In this document: positions 1 to 10,440 of the stretch, piece by piece
Numbering within the stretch: position 1 is the stretch's first letter
Layout of the letters: each line of letters begins with the position of its first letter
Assembly: GCF_963583255.1 (NCBI RefSeq)
Contig: NC_084807.1
Span: 7,110,872 to 7,174,871 of the forward strand
Origin: Pyrus communis
Lineage: Eukaryota; Streptophyta; Magnoliopsida; Rosales; Rosaceae
Length of the DNA: 64,000 nucleotides
Direction of reading: 5' to 3'
Position numbers and translations under genes: made by a program
Notes under the pieces: model-generated
Databases searched by the model: none
The model's input: the letters and a program-made list of their open reading frames with translations, nothing else
Told to the model about the DNA's origin: nothing

Positions 1-175
1 TTGATCTGAGTAGGTTTGATTTTCTATTCTCTCTTTGAAGTTTGGAAGTGAAGTCGTATGAATGTAGCTAACCTTCCTCGCCTAACATGAAACCGCACTA
101 ATGGGTTGGTTTTGCTTTTACTGAGAAGACACCGTCCAATTTTATATAACTTCCCATCTTTTGCACTTTGAATTA

Positions 176-217
<42 letters not shown>

Positions 218-1427
218 AAGACAATAATGAAGTGGTGCGAAGGGATGGCCTACCACTTCATTATTGATGTGGTTTTCTAAAAAGTTCATGGTACATTTTG
301 TTTTTCACGATAAATTATTTGTATTTTTTTAACAAGGATAAATTATTCGTATTTAAAAGTTTGTGAATTTTTTATTTTAGTAGTAAATAATTGTTACAAG
401 AATTTGACTCTTATTCTAACATTTCTATCAAAATTGATTCTTAATAAAAAAAAAAAAAAAAAAGAATAGGTCATAAACTCAATAACATACAAGAATCTCT
501 AGTTGAGAAAAAAATAAATAAATAAACTTGAGATTTTTGCTATTTGACAAAAATAAAATTGAAAAAGTTTCTTGTTAAATGTCTTTCAGCGTGCCTTTGA
601 GATTTGATATAAATTATTATCTTAATTTCCTTTGTCGCTTGTGTATTCTTGTTAATTGTTATACTAGTCCAAAATTAAAGTAACATATATAAAAACATAA
701 TGTGGGGATAATCATCTGACCCTAGACATTACCATATTTGTATACTAATTTTCCTTTGGAAATGTGAATCTGCCTATATGTTCTATAGCCGACACTCCTT
801 CAACCAATTATCTTTTGAGCTCTTTTCCAAATCCACCTCATCTGTCTAGACGCATATACGAAAATTACTATCATCTTCATTCTAGCATTCTTCCTAGTTG
901 TAAGATGTTGTCTCTGTAATTCAACCATTCATTCATTTGTTGAATTTAATAAGTAACATTGTAACAATACAAAAATGATTGGAATTTGGCGTAATGGGTA
1001 GGGACTTCTCTTTCGGTTTGAGTTGGTTGAAAAATTAGATTATGTAAATTTAATAAGTGCATTTGCATCTAAAAACGCAAGACGAGTAATATTTAAGTAA
1101 TGTTTGTATATATTTCTTTTTTTCAATATTAACTTTTAAAGATATTTGATGTAGAAATAAACTTTTTATGTATTTAGTAAAAAGAATTTACACATATCAA
1201 TGTACAAAGAGTTGGAAGTCAAATAACTCTAGGGCCCACTTTGAAGATTCGCCAACCCCCAAAATCTCAAGCCCGGCCTTGGACGTAAGTCTTCTCCAAT
1301 AATTGAGCCATGATCCGGTGATGACATTTCAACTTTTATCTTTGAAAAATAAGAGTAGAGGACCCCATTTCGTTTTTCCCCATTCTCCCAATGTTGAACA
1401 TGTTTATTCATGTCCTTGTACTATCCT
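1..1427. other. AT-rich intergenic DNA, no gene seen
   Basis: No open frame here has plant coding character. The block holds a 36-base T run at 181-216 and an A run near 446-464. If the sugar-transferase exon at 2359 belongs to an intact gene, this stretch would be its intron or upstream DNA. Confidence 0.6.
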
Positions 1428-1606
1428 TTGGAAAGGGATCCCTTTCATCAAATTCATCAAATTTATTAATTCGGATATTTAAAATTTAATCTAACGATTA
1501 AAGTTATTATAATTTTTAAAAGAGATTTCTATTTTTAGTCGTTTGATCAAATTTTAAAAGTTCGAATTAATAAATTTAATAGATTTAGTGAAAGAAATCG
1601 GAAAGA
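1428..1606. repeat. Short MITE-like inverted-repeat element
   Basis: The two ends are imperfect inverted repeats of about 45 bases. The left arm (from about 1436) and the reverse complement of the right arm (to about 1604) share the core AAATTTATTAATTCG. The middle, containing TTATAATTTTTAAAA and a TAGTCGTT(T/G)GATCAAA stretch, also occurs in the element at 19976-20161, so both belong to one family. No clean TSD is visible here. Confidence 0.55.
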
Positions 1607-1745
1607 ATTCATTTTCCTATTCTTTTGTCCGTGAGTCTCTCTTGTGGTCGGCATACAACTGGTATTAATTACTGTCACCACATCGAGTTGACATCGATCA
1701 CTCTTGCCAGTTGCCAGACAAAATTAATGGAAACTTAGATTGTAA

Positions 1746-1872
1746 GAGATATTTTCTGTGTGTATGTACAGTACTCTTTCAACCCATGAACTGCAGGAGA
1801 TATTTTCTGAGTGTATGTACAGTACTCCTTCAACCCATTAACTGCAGGAGATATTTTCTGTTTTCAACCCAT
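1746..1872. repeat. 51-bp tandem repeat, about 2.5 copies
   Basis: Copies begin at 1746, 1797 and 1848, exactly 51 bases apart, each opening with GAGATATTTTCTG. The first two are nearly identical and the third is truncated. Because 51 is a multiple of three, the array creates a small open frame, which is not evidence of a gene. Confidence 0.85.
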
Positions 1873-2358
1873 TTTAATATTGTTATTTTTTTTAAATAAA
1901 CGATGTTATCAATATTTAAAAAAGAATGTGAATTTAGCCTTAAAATAAGTTAATAATAATGTTATTCAAATTCATTTTTGGCAATAACCGAATATGAGAC
2001 TTTTTACTTATAAATGCAGCAAAATACTATTAGACTGTAATATTAAGTAACAATTAAATGTGTCATTGAATAATTAAGGGAGTGAAAATTCTGTGTGTGT
2101 AACTGTAAGGCGTGGGTCGGAGGAAGGATTTTATTTCGATCGCGTCGGTATCAGTAGTGTCAATAATTGTATCGATACTTACGGTGTAATAACTATACAT
2201 AGATTGACAGATATTTTCATCATCAATACTTGTAATCAATGTTATCGGTCTATATATTGATACCATATCGACGATTCATCCTCTAATACTAAACATCTGA
2301 AACCGAAGATTTTATTTCATCACTAACGTTTATTCTTTGGGCTTCTCATTTGTAACAG

Positions 2359-2910
2359 GATACCGATGTTGTGTGGCTAAGGGACCCCTTCACAAAACTA
2401 AGCAAGAACGAAACAGAAGATTTACAAATGAGTACAGATATGTTCTTCGGGGATCCTTGGAACGCAAGTCAGTTGATCAACACTGGCTTCTACTACGTCA
2501 GATCCAATAACAAGACCATAGCACTGTTTGATAGATGGTACACCTCCAAGGACAATGCCACAGGACTGAAAGAGCAGGATGTCCTATTGAGCTTGTTCCG
2601 AGGGGGTATTACCGGGGAGTTGGGACTTAGGGTAAGGTTCTTAGACACCCTTTATTTCAGTGGTTTTTGCCAAAACAGCAAGGACTTCGGGCAAGTGACC
2701 ACGGTCCACGCCAATTGTTGCCGGAGTATTGTCGCCAAAGTTAAGGACTTGAAAGCCGTCCTCCGGGATTGGAAGCGGTTCAAGAGGTTCATGTCCCACA
2801 AGAGGAGTTCTGGTACTAGTACGACGAGTTTCCAATGGACTGGGCACTTTGGATGTTGGAATTCCTGGGCCGTTCCCCGTAACTCTGGTAATGCAACTCA
2901 TAAGACATGA
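2359..2910 (+). CDS. Nucleotide-diphospho-sugar transferase (GT77-like), 3' exon
   Basis: This is the last exon of a plant nucleotide-diphospho-sugar transferase related to the At1g28700/At1g28710 group (GT77 domain), type II Golgi proteins thought to transfer sugars to wall polymers or glycoproteins. An acceptor TTGTAACAG ends at 2358 and the exon is open for 183 codons to TGA at 2908-2910. It opens with DTDVVWLRDPF, whose DxD motif binds the metal and nucleotide sugar. It continues with MFFGDPW, INTGFYYVRSNN, KEQDVLL and the conserved ending HANCC...WKRFK...HFGCWNSW. The N-terminal half (membrane anchor and start of the domain) is not found in the 2.3 kb upstream. Either the first exons lie outside the window or the gene is 5'-truncated. 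Family assignment is firm; function of this copy is not. Confidence 0.8.
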   Translation, partial: DTDVVWLRDPFTKLSKNETEDLQMSTDMFFGDPWNASQLINTGFYYVRSNNKTIALFDRWYTSKDNATGLKEQDVLLSLFRGGITGELGLRVRFLDTLYFSGFCQNSKDFGQVTTVHANCCRSIVAKVKDLKAVLRDWKRFKRFMSHKRSSGTSTTSFQWTGHFGCWNSWAVPRNSGNATHKT

Positions 2911-2941
<31 letters not shown>

Positions 2942-3481
2942 CCTTTTGAAAAGAAGACGTTACTAAAGAAGGAGAAGGGTAAATCATACGAGAAGGAAAT
3001 AGTTTTCTATTTTATTTTTAGAAAGTTCAGGTGAAGGAAGGGAAGAATTGAACAGTGTCGTTTAAAATTTGAGGATAAATGCTCTACCAATAGAGTTATA
3101 TGCCCCTACAAAATAGTTCGATAAATTCAAATTTATGTCTCATTATTTTTTTGTTTCCTTTCAAGATTATCAAAATAAATCTGTATGCGATTCAAACGTA
3201 TGTATCGAAAAATGTAAGTAGTATAAAGGATTTAGAATGTCTTAATATGGTTTTCTTAGCATATTGTGTAATTTTTAATAATTGGTTTGAACTCAAATGA
3301 CGCACATTTATCAATCACATTGTACGGTTCATATTACTAATGTGATTCTTGTCAAATATTGTATGAATAAATGTTGAAATATTGCATTTTTAATTTGTGG
3401 CTGGAGCACATGAGTACTACCAGACCTTCGCAAATTGAACTTCTTTTTTCATTAAGGTTTTGTAAGATCTAAAAAATAGAG
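2911..3481. other. Intergenic DNA with a T run and a tRNA-like relic
   Basis: A T run lies at about 2916-2939. The remainder is AT-rich with no gene, apart from the tRNA-like relic listed separately. Confidence 0.5.
3030..3106 (-). repeat. tRNA-derived relic (SINE head or decayed tRNA)
   Basis: Read on the minus strand, the sequence begins GGGGCATATAACTC and has a box A-like CTCTATTGGTAGAGC. About 35 bases later comes a box B-like GTTCAATTC, the spacing of an internal Pol III promoter. I cannot fold a complete cloverleaf: the acceptor stem ends do not pair cleanly. It is therefore called a tRNA-derived relic, not a functional tRNA. Confidence 0.4.
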
Positions 3482-5380
3482 TAAACTGCCGATCTCTCCC
3501 ATAACCTTTCACTTAACTTTGAATTTACCCTCTAAACTTTTAAATTGGAAAATTAAGGACTTAAACTAATTTTTTGGCCCATTTCCCCCTTGCTGTTAGT
3601 TTTTCATTCCTTCCATTCATATTTCTGTTAAATGAATGCACAACATATGAGGGTAGTTTTGTGAAATCCCGTTCCTAGATTTTATTGTTACAATATACGT
3701 ATATGTATTATTGAGATTTTATATTATTTCTCGAGAATTTATTTTAAATTGTTCGAATTTGATTTTAACTAAACTAGTTACAAAGTTTGAAGTTTGAAAA
3801 TTAATTGTTTAAAATCCGTAGACCTTTGGAGGTCACAATTTATATTTTCGAATAGATCTTGAAACCATGAACATAAAGACAAAAGTTGTTTGTGAGTTCG
3901 AATTATAACGGTATAGTTACGGACATTTGAAATTGTCTTACTAAACTATAGATTTTAAATCGATTAAACTTCCACAAGGAAGAAGCCTAATCAGATTTAA
4001 GCAAAAATAAGAGGCCCAATCAGCTAGAAGGAGAAGGACCAATCAAATAAAAAGGGGGAAGGTTTCTGAAAGAAAAATAAAAAAAAAAAAGGAAAAGAGG
4101 TTGCTGCTAACCCGTTTTGGGGTGAATTGGATTTGTTAACCCACAAACTTGACCCACTTGTATCTCCTTCATCCGAGCTTCGTTTTGGGTGATTTTGATG
4201 TCCATGGAAAGCTCTTGACGAGCCCTACATCTCTGTAGTGTTAGATTTCCCATTTTCTTTTCCATCTTTGCAGTTTGAAGCCACAAAGCCCACAAGTTTT
4301 TCAGCGGTTTTATCATTTTTTCAGTGATTCCGGCAACCCTTTCCTTCGAGTGAGGTATGAAACTTCATCTACTCTTCATAATCTTCAAGTTGGTATGCTT
4401 AGTTTGTACTTTCGTATTCATTTTAGAGTTGGGTGTTTAGAACCTTAGAAATCCGGTTTTCTTCAGTGAATTTGGACGGTTTCCGTTTAGAATTTATCGT
4501 CGGCCTAATTGTGAAAAGTGTTTTCTTTGATGAGCTCTAGCTATCACATAAATTTGAGCTCATTTAGTTAATGTTGAAAATTCAGGTTTTCTAAACCCTC
4601 CACCTTGGCTACCATCACGTGTGGCGGTGCGTGGGATCGTCCACGATTGTTGTCTAAGTACCAAATACCTTCTAGTGACCCTATGAAGCTATGTCTAGCT
4701 CGGTTTCCCGAAATTCAATTGTTTGGTGTAGTGATCAAAATGGACCACCACTTGTTTATGTGATTGACGACAATCTGATCGTTGGATCGTCATACAATTT
4801 TGTGAGCACCCTAATTATCAATTGTTGGACCTTTGAGAACTTACAGATCGGAAATCCGATGTGTGGATCTTCCGGATTGAATAACCTTAGATTGTTGACC
4901 TTAATGGACCTACCTTATCGACGGTTGACGTTCTAGTCAACAGACTCTGCTCTAGAGTGTCGTTTGTCTCTAGTTTGTTGTTGAGGCTTGATGGAGCTTA
5001 GTTGGCTCATCATGATGACATGTCGTTCCCAGTTCACGTGTGTCTCGTTATATGTATTTGTGGCACCATATTGAGTTATACTTGTTTATTAAATGTGCTT
5101 TCTATTGAAGTGTTATTTTTATTTCTGGCCATCGATCTATTTTTATTAAGTATGATTTGACTTGTGCATTGGAAATATGGTTTGTATTGTATGATTGGAT
5201 TGATGTGATGAAATGTAAGAGCTAGTAGTGGATCGTTAACCCATTGGCATGAGATTTGTTGCTTCGAAACATGTTTCACCCCTCGTGTCATTATTTCATT
5301 TCTTGTTTTGGTGAGTCTTTGTAACTTGAGTAACCTAACTTGATCCATGTCATGTTTCATTGATTGGTGTTATACATTCT

Positions 5381-5572
5381 ACTCCGCGATTCCGTTGAGT
5401 GATGATTCATAATTGTGTCCTGGTGTGGATTCCGTTGAGTGATGGTCAGGAATCTCTTTTACTCCGCGATTCCGTTGAGTGATGGTCCAGAATCGTATTC
5501 TGGTTTGGATTCCATTGAGTGATTGTCTGAAATCCCCTTTGGTGTCTTGGTTTCGTTGGGTGGTCCGAAATC
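5381..5572 (+). repeat. Degenerate tandem array of TTCCGTTGAGTG units inside the LTR
   Basis: The motif GATTCCGTTGAGTG(A)TGGT recurs about every 40-45 bases, five times with substitutions. Two more copies lie at about 5962-6031. Each is followed by a variant of (C)AGAAT or CGGAAT that partly pairs with the unit start, so each repeat could form a short hairpin. Confidence 0.8.
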
Positions 5573-5622
5573 CCTTTTTTCTAGAGATGTAGTCTTCGGC
5601 CTAACTGCGTCCTCTAGCCCTA

Positions 5623-5628
<6 letters not shown>

Positions 5629-5663
<35 letters not shown>
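5629..5663. repeat. (TA)n microsatellite
   Basis: An uninterrupted alternating TA run of about 35 bases inside the LTR unit. Confidence 0.95.
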
Positions 5664-5666
<3 letters not shown>

Positions 5667-7146
5667 CGATGATTTTTGGGAATCTTGTGGTTTGAATTGG
5701 AAAAATCGTTGGATGCCTGAGGTTCTACGGAGTTTTCAGCGACTTGATTATGATTCCATAAAGTATGATTCTATACTTGATATTTATAGATTGTGATCGT
5801 TGGTTTGTTTTTATTGAATATCATATACTTGTATTATTGTCACTCACTTGAGCCTCGCAGCTTATTTGAGTGCCTGATTTACCAGTGTACCATTCCTATA
5901 ATGTAGGCATTGATTTTACGTGTGACAGGTTTGGGTAGATTACAAGAAACCGCTTGATATTTTGGTTCCGTTGAGTGGTCTAGAACCCGATGTTGTTGGA
6001 TTCCGTTGAGTGGTTCGGAATCCTTGCTCTTGTTCATTTCTGTAAAGTTATCTTAGAATCCTAAATTCGAGTGGATGGGAATTACCCACAATTGATATTG
6101 TGAATATAAATTAGAATTAACATGTTTATTACTCATAATCCAAATGGGGAATTATATAGAGTTCCTTGGTTAAATTCGTGAAATGTTTTATTATCGCATT
6201 GTTTGATTAATGTAATTAAATGCTAAGATTGTGCATCTTTGATTCACGAATTGATTAATTGACGGGATTGTGGAATGACGTTGGATATGAGTTGTTATTA
6301 TGATTATTTTAGTTGATTAATGTTTCTAGTGAATAGTATTGTGCATTGTTAATTCTTTAATATGTTACACAATATGAACTGTGATTTTATGTGGGAAACG
6401 TGATGATTTATGTGATGGATGAAGTGGAAATGTTATTCGTCATGTGGGATTATTATGTTGGATATTATTGTTATTGTTATGATTAGACTTGTTGATAAAT
6501 ATGGCGAGAGAATATGATTGTGCTTCGTCGTTTGTTCTTTGAAATATTGCATGATATGCATTGCGGTATTTTGTTGGGAGATAACGACTTATGTGATGAA
6601 TGTTCGAGTGTAGTGAAGTAATGAACCACGAATGGCTTGATCCCTATTTAGGGTACGTAGACAGTCTAACGAGGATGTTAGATGCAGTCATAAAGTCTAC
6701 GAAGAATTATTGCACAGTTAGATCTTAAGTTATGTTTTGTCATATTCCGGAGGCAAGGTATGTTTGAGATATGGATATTTAGTGACGTCACATGTCCATC
6801 TTGGACTTATGTTGGGATCGGGGCGTGACAATTTGGTCGCTTCGTTCTTTTAAATAATTGAAAACCCTAGATTTCTAAAATGTCAACTTGTGTAAATCTG
6901 TGTGATTATGTAGCTTTTGTGTCTGAAGGTCTAGCGAAGTGTCGTTTTTGTTCTCAAATGAGAGTTACGTGGTGTGCAGGTGATAAAAGTTAACGTTAAT
7001 TTGGATGGAATCTATGGAAAACTAACGGTAGGGGAAATCAGCCAAAAAAAAATAGTTGAAGTCCTTGATTTTCCAATTTAAAAATTTAGGGGATAAATCA
7101 GAAGTTAGCTGAAAATTCAAGAGGAAATGGGCAGTTTATTCCTCAA

Positions 7147-7903
7147 AAATATTAAAATGCATACTCTTGAGATAAAATGGTGTAAAAGTTTGTAAATATT
7201 TAGTGTTCATTGTTGATCATGTATTACTTTAAGAGTTGCTTTTACATTTTTTTTCTTTTTATTTTGTATTGCGTACTTCAAAAGTTGAAACTACCATCTG
7301 GTGACACTCAACGAACTTTCTTTTAAGTTATTTACTTTTTTTGTCACTTAATATTAAAGTCTAGTAATACTTTTTTTCATTTATACGTAAAATATCTTAA
7401 GTTGGATTTTCGTCAAAAGCAAATTCAAACTAAATTAATATAGTTAGCTCATCGTGAGGTTTTACCGCTCATCCACCTCTTAATATAGATAATATCAAAT
7501 GTATTAAAAAAAACTATATACCTTCCTTAAGCTCTCTAAAGTTCTCTTGTTTTTTATTTTTTTTTATTTTTTTTATTTTTTATTTTTTTTAGGGATCTTT
7601 AATTTTAAACCAATCAAAACCCTTCTCAAATTTTATATATTTTGGAATAAGTAGTCCAAACTTTAGACTTTGCATTGTAGTTTTTGTTATGTAATTATGA
7701 GGATATAGACTTTGTCTCATAGTTTATGTCTTATTGTAGTCGAACTAGTCACATCTTATGTTGGATTTTAAAATGAGTATTGACTATTTTAATTATTCTT
7801 CTCATTTTTTGACTTCATCATATGTCAAGTTTGTAGGTGCAAATTTTGTACACGACTAATTTGACAAAATTTTACTTACAAGAGAACAAACACTATTAGT
7901 CTA
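7147..7903. other. AT-rich intergenic DNA
   Basis: No gene seen. It holds T-rich low-complexity sequence at about 7548-7592 and the SINE tail listed separately. Confidence 0.5.
7425..7512 (+). repeat. SINE 3' fragment
   Basis: The stretch TTAGCTCATCGTGAGG, then CCACCTCTTAATATAGATAATATC and an A-rich end, matches in order the 3' half of the SINE at 57077-57230. The tRNA-like 5' half is missing or too decayed to see. Confidence 0.5.
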
Positions 7904-8187
7904 TGTGACATCCCACATCGCCCAGGGGAGTGATCCTTATATGTATATTCTCATCATTACCTAGCACGAGGCCTTTTGGGAACTCACTGATTTCGGATTC
8001 CGTAGGAACTCCAAAGTTAAGCGAGAAGGGGGCTAGAGCAATCGCATGATGGGTGACCCACTGGGAAGTTGCTCGTGAGTTCCCAAAAACAAAATCGTGA
8101 GGGAATGGTAAGCCCAAAGCGGACAATATCGTGCTACGGTGGTGGAGCAGGCCCGAGAAGTGATCCGCCCCAGGCCGGGATGTGACA
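7904..8187 (+). mobile_element. Cassandra TRIM solo LTR
   Basis: This 284-bp unit starts TGTGACATCCCACATCGCCC and ends CCGGGATGTGACA, the hallmark ends of Cassandra, a terminal-repeat retrotransposon in miniature found across vascular plants. The five bases on each side are identical (GTCTA at 7899-7903 and 8188-8192), a perfect TSD. There is no internal region or second LTR, so this is a solo LTR left by LTR-LTR recombination. Cassandra has no genes and is copied by enzymes from other retrotransposons. An open minus-strand frame across it is incidental. Confidence 0.93.
7963..8084 (+). promoter_or_regulatory. 5S rRNA-like domain of the Cassandra LTR (Pol III promoter)
   Basis: The segment from AGCACGAGG to GAGTTCCC follows the plan of plant 5S rRNA. 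It contains GGAACTCCAAAGTTAAGCGAG (box A region) and GATGGGTGACCCACTGGGAA (box C region). In Cassandra this domain can recruit RNA polymerase III. This copy differs from the expected sequence at several bases, so activity is uncertain. Confidence 0.85.
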
Positions 8188-8473
8188 GTCTAATTGATGA
8201 ATACCTCAAAAAAAAAAAAAAAAGGGAAGGTGTGTACCAAAGTGTATACAATGCCTAAGTAAGAAAAATTGCAAAGAGAAAAGTGAACTTAAAAGACTTC
8301 TGAGTAGTAAGTGGCTATTATGGTTTTTTCTGTTTATTTATAGAGATTTGAACCCTAGTAGGTAACTAAGAGGGGAGGTTGTAAACCATACTAGGCAGTC
8401 TTTGATAGTGCATGTTAGTCTTCATAGTCATGCCAACTAGTAATTCTGAAGATCCCTGTTGTAGGGCGCTTAT
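8188..8473. other. Repeat-like DNA between two solo LTRs
   Basis: An A run (8206-8223) follows the Cassandra TSD. The rest shows no gene. It probably belongs to the same interrupted sequence as 10022-10440, because the solo LTR at 8474 sits between them. Confidence 0.4.
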
Positions 8474-10021
8474 TGTAATATCCTAAAAATTTAAATATAT
8501 GAATATGTGGAGAAAAATCGAAAATAAATCGATTTATGGTTATGAAGAATTGAATTGAGAACTTTTAAAGTTTTGTTTCCGGAAATTATTGTAATTTACG
8601 TTGTAAAATTTATCAAAAAATGAAATGATGAAAATGCCCTAGTTGGCGAAATTAAATTATACGAGGATATATTTTATCCTATTTCTTGACATAATTGAAT
8701 AGAGAACAACCCTACGAGTGTGTAGGCGAAAATCGTTCGCCAAATGGAGTTATAATGAATGAAATAGAAACGAACGAAGATAGGGGTAAACTGGTCATTT
8801 TGCCATGAATCTGGAATGCTTCAGATTTGCTGGAGTTCTGTTTAGGTATAGAAAAGCCACATGGTGGTTGTGGTTTGAGGAGGAAGAGGGGGAACCGACC
8901 AGAGAGAATAAAAAAAAAAAATTAGAAAAGGGAAGAAGGAAGAAGAAGGTGGGGCTGCCCAATCAGGGAGAAAGAGAAGAGACAGACCCAATGAGAAACA
9001 AGAGAAGTGAGAGAAGGGAAAGAGGTGTGGGACACTGGATCCCTTCGACCCATTCCCTTTTCGTGATGGAAACAAGGGTTTCCGATGCACTTTCTGCCAA
9101 ATTGGTGCGAATTGCACCGAATTATCACTTGGAAACAAATCCCTAACCTTCCCTCTACCATTTTCACCCAAATTTTATTGGATTTGAGCTTGAATTTGGG
9201 TAGAACGGAACTCGTGGGTTTCCGAAGGTGCCACAGCGAAATCTGGCGATCGCGAAAGTAATGTCGACCACCACCACCACCACCACCATCAAACCACTTC
9301 TGCTAAGGCCAGGAACAAATCCCAAATAGTTTTAGGGGGCGGTGGTGTTGCGGATCAGTCGAATTAAAGAACACCTAAATTCTAGGGTTCCGACGGTTCG
9401 TGGTAAATTTCAGGTGTTTTTCGGCCGAATTGGACTTCGGCCCAGGTATAAAAGTTGTTCCCCTTGACTTGCTCTACATTCTTGTAAAATTTGGGAATTT
9501 TTAAAAATAGTGAAATTTTCCGGCAAGTTGGAGCGGCCGACCGTCACCCGCGGCGGCGCGTGCGGCAGTGCGTGGCGAGTGAGCTGATGCCCTTTTTTTA
9601 AGCTAATTTCGATTTTCTGAATCCATATTTGATATGTTTTTGGTGTGTTTCCCTTGATTGAACCTAGTTAGTGATTGTTAGTCACTTGAATGTTTTTCGG
9701 AATGAGATAGAAAATGAAATGGTGAACTACGAAGGACTTGATCCCGCTCAAGGGTATGTAGGCAGTCTAATAGGGGTTAGATGTAGCCCTAAATAATCGA
9801 GAATTAATCTTTTGTTTAGAAGTTAATAGAAGCAATTTGGGGATTAAATTGATAATTTAATCGTATGTTTTCATAATTAAAATATGGATATAGTTTTGTG
9901 TGGAATTAAGGAATTGAAGTCAAGAATCGTGGTTCATGGTAGTAAATTAAGCAAGAGTTTAAATTGGGCCTATCATCAAAATTATTTCCCGAAAATAAAT
10001 ATTTCGGGGCGGGGCGTTACA
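8474..10021 (+). mobile_element. Solo LTR, about 1.55 kb, gypsy-like
   Basis: The unit runs from TGTAATATCC to GGGGCGTTACA, with flanking pentamers CTTAT / CTTAG (4 of 5 match), consistent with an aged TSD. It carries a (CAC)n patch near 9269-9287, a GC-rich block near 9530-9580 and the conserved block at about 9725-9785 (CTTGATCCC, GGGTATGTAG, CAGTCTAA) shared with 6625-6695. No gag or pol is present. Frames at 8805-9171 are open on both strands because the DNA is purine-rich, and match nothing I know. Confidence 0.65.
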
Positions 10022-10440
10022 CTTAGCGTATTGGACACCCAAGGAGAGACTCCGAAGGGTTGGCTTCCTGCCACCATTGGGTTAGGTCTGGCCCGATGGC
10101 AGGACATAATATGGGCTTGAAGCACCTGTGATATGGTGGTGGCCTAAAAGCCTATTACCCATAGAGTAGACTAATGTCACATTCCCTTGAGGTAAGATGT
10201 GTATGCTCAAGATGTTAAGACCGTTATAGTGAGTATATAGTCCACGTGGTAAAACCATCATAGGGAGTATATAGTCCACGTGTCCTATTAGATGTGATTA
10301 ATTTATGTTTCTATAAATAGCCCACATATGCTTGAGTTTAAGTGGGAAACAAAAGGAGATGTAGTTCGTATTTGAATAGAACTTTTTTTCCAAGACAAGG
10401 TAAGTCTTCAAGTCTTTGTAGAATTTTTTTATTTTTTATT
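10022..10440 (+). repeat. LTR-like regulatory sequence, unclassified
   Basis: Two direct copies of a roughly 35-base unit (GTATATAGTCCACGTG at about 10232 and 10268) each contain a CACGTG core. They are followed by a good TATA box, CTATAAATAGCC at about 10311. This is the layout of a retrotransposon U3 region with enhancer repeats. No matching second LTR is visible. Confidence 0.35.

Larger units (their letters stand above)
3660..6830 (+). mobile_element. Large LTR-type unit nested in the MULE
   Basis: The unit begins TGTGAAATCCCG and ends GATCGGGGCGTGACA, the TG...CA form and GC-rich terminus of long plant gypsy-type LTRs. It shares an internal block (about 6625-6695: CTTGATCCC, then GGGTACGTAG and CAGTCTAA) with the solo LTR at 8474-10021, and both have a GC-rich GGCGGTGCGTGG-type patch. 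No gag or pol coding is present, so it is either a very long solo LTR or a non-autonomous element. A clean 5-bp TSD is not visible (agttt / atttg). Confidence 0.55.
3482..7146. mobile_element. MULE-type non-autonomous DNA element, split by an LTR insertion
   Basis: The outer 110-150 bases are inverted repeats of each other. Both begin near TAAACTGCC and share the cores TTTAAATTGGAAAAT(T/C)AAGGACTT and CTAACGG/CTGTTAGTTTT. The flanks offer a 9-bp near-duplication (taaaaaata / tcaaaaata, 8 of 9), as expected of Mutator-like elements. No transposase is visible. Removing the LTR insertion (3660-6830) leaves a roughly 0.5 kb element. Confidence 0.65.

Noticed and set aside
7896..8251. Minus-strand frames of 72-76 codons
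   Set aside because: They overlap the Cassandra LTR and its 5S-like domain, so they are incidental.
8805..9171. Open frames on both strands of about 110 codons
   Set aside because: They lie within a solo LTR in purine-rich DNA. The Lys/Arg/Glu-rich and Phe/Pro/Leu-rich complements are composition effects.
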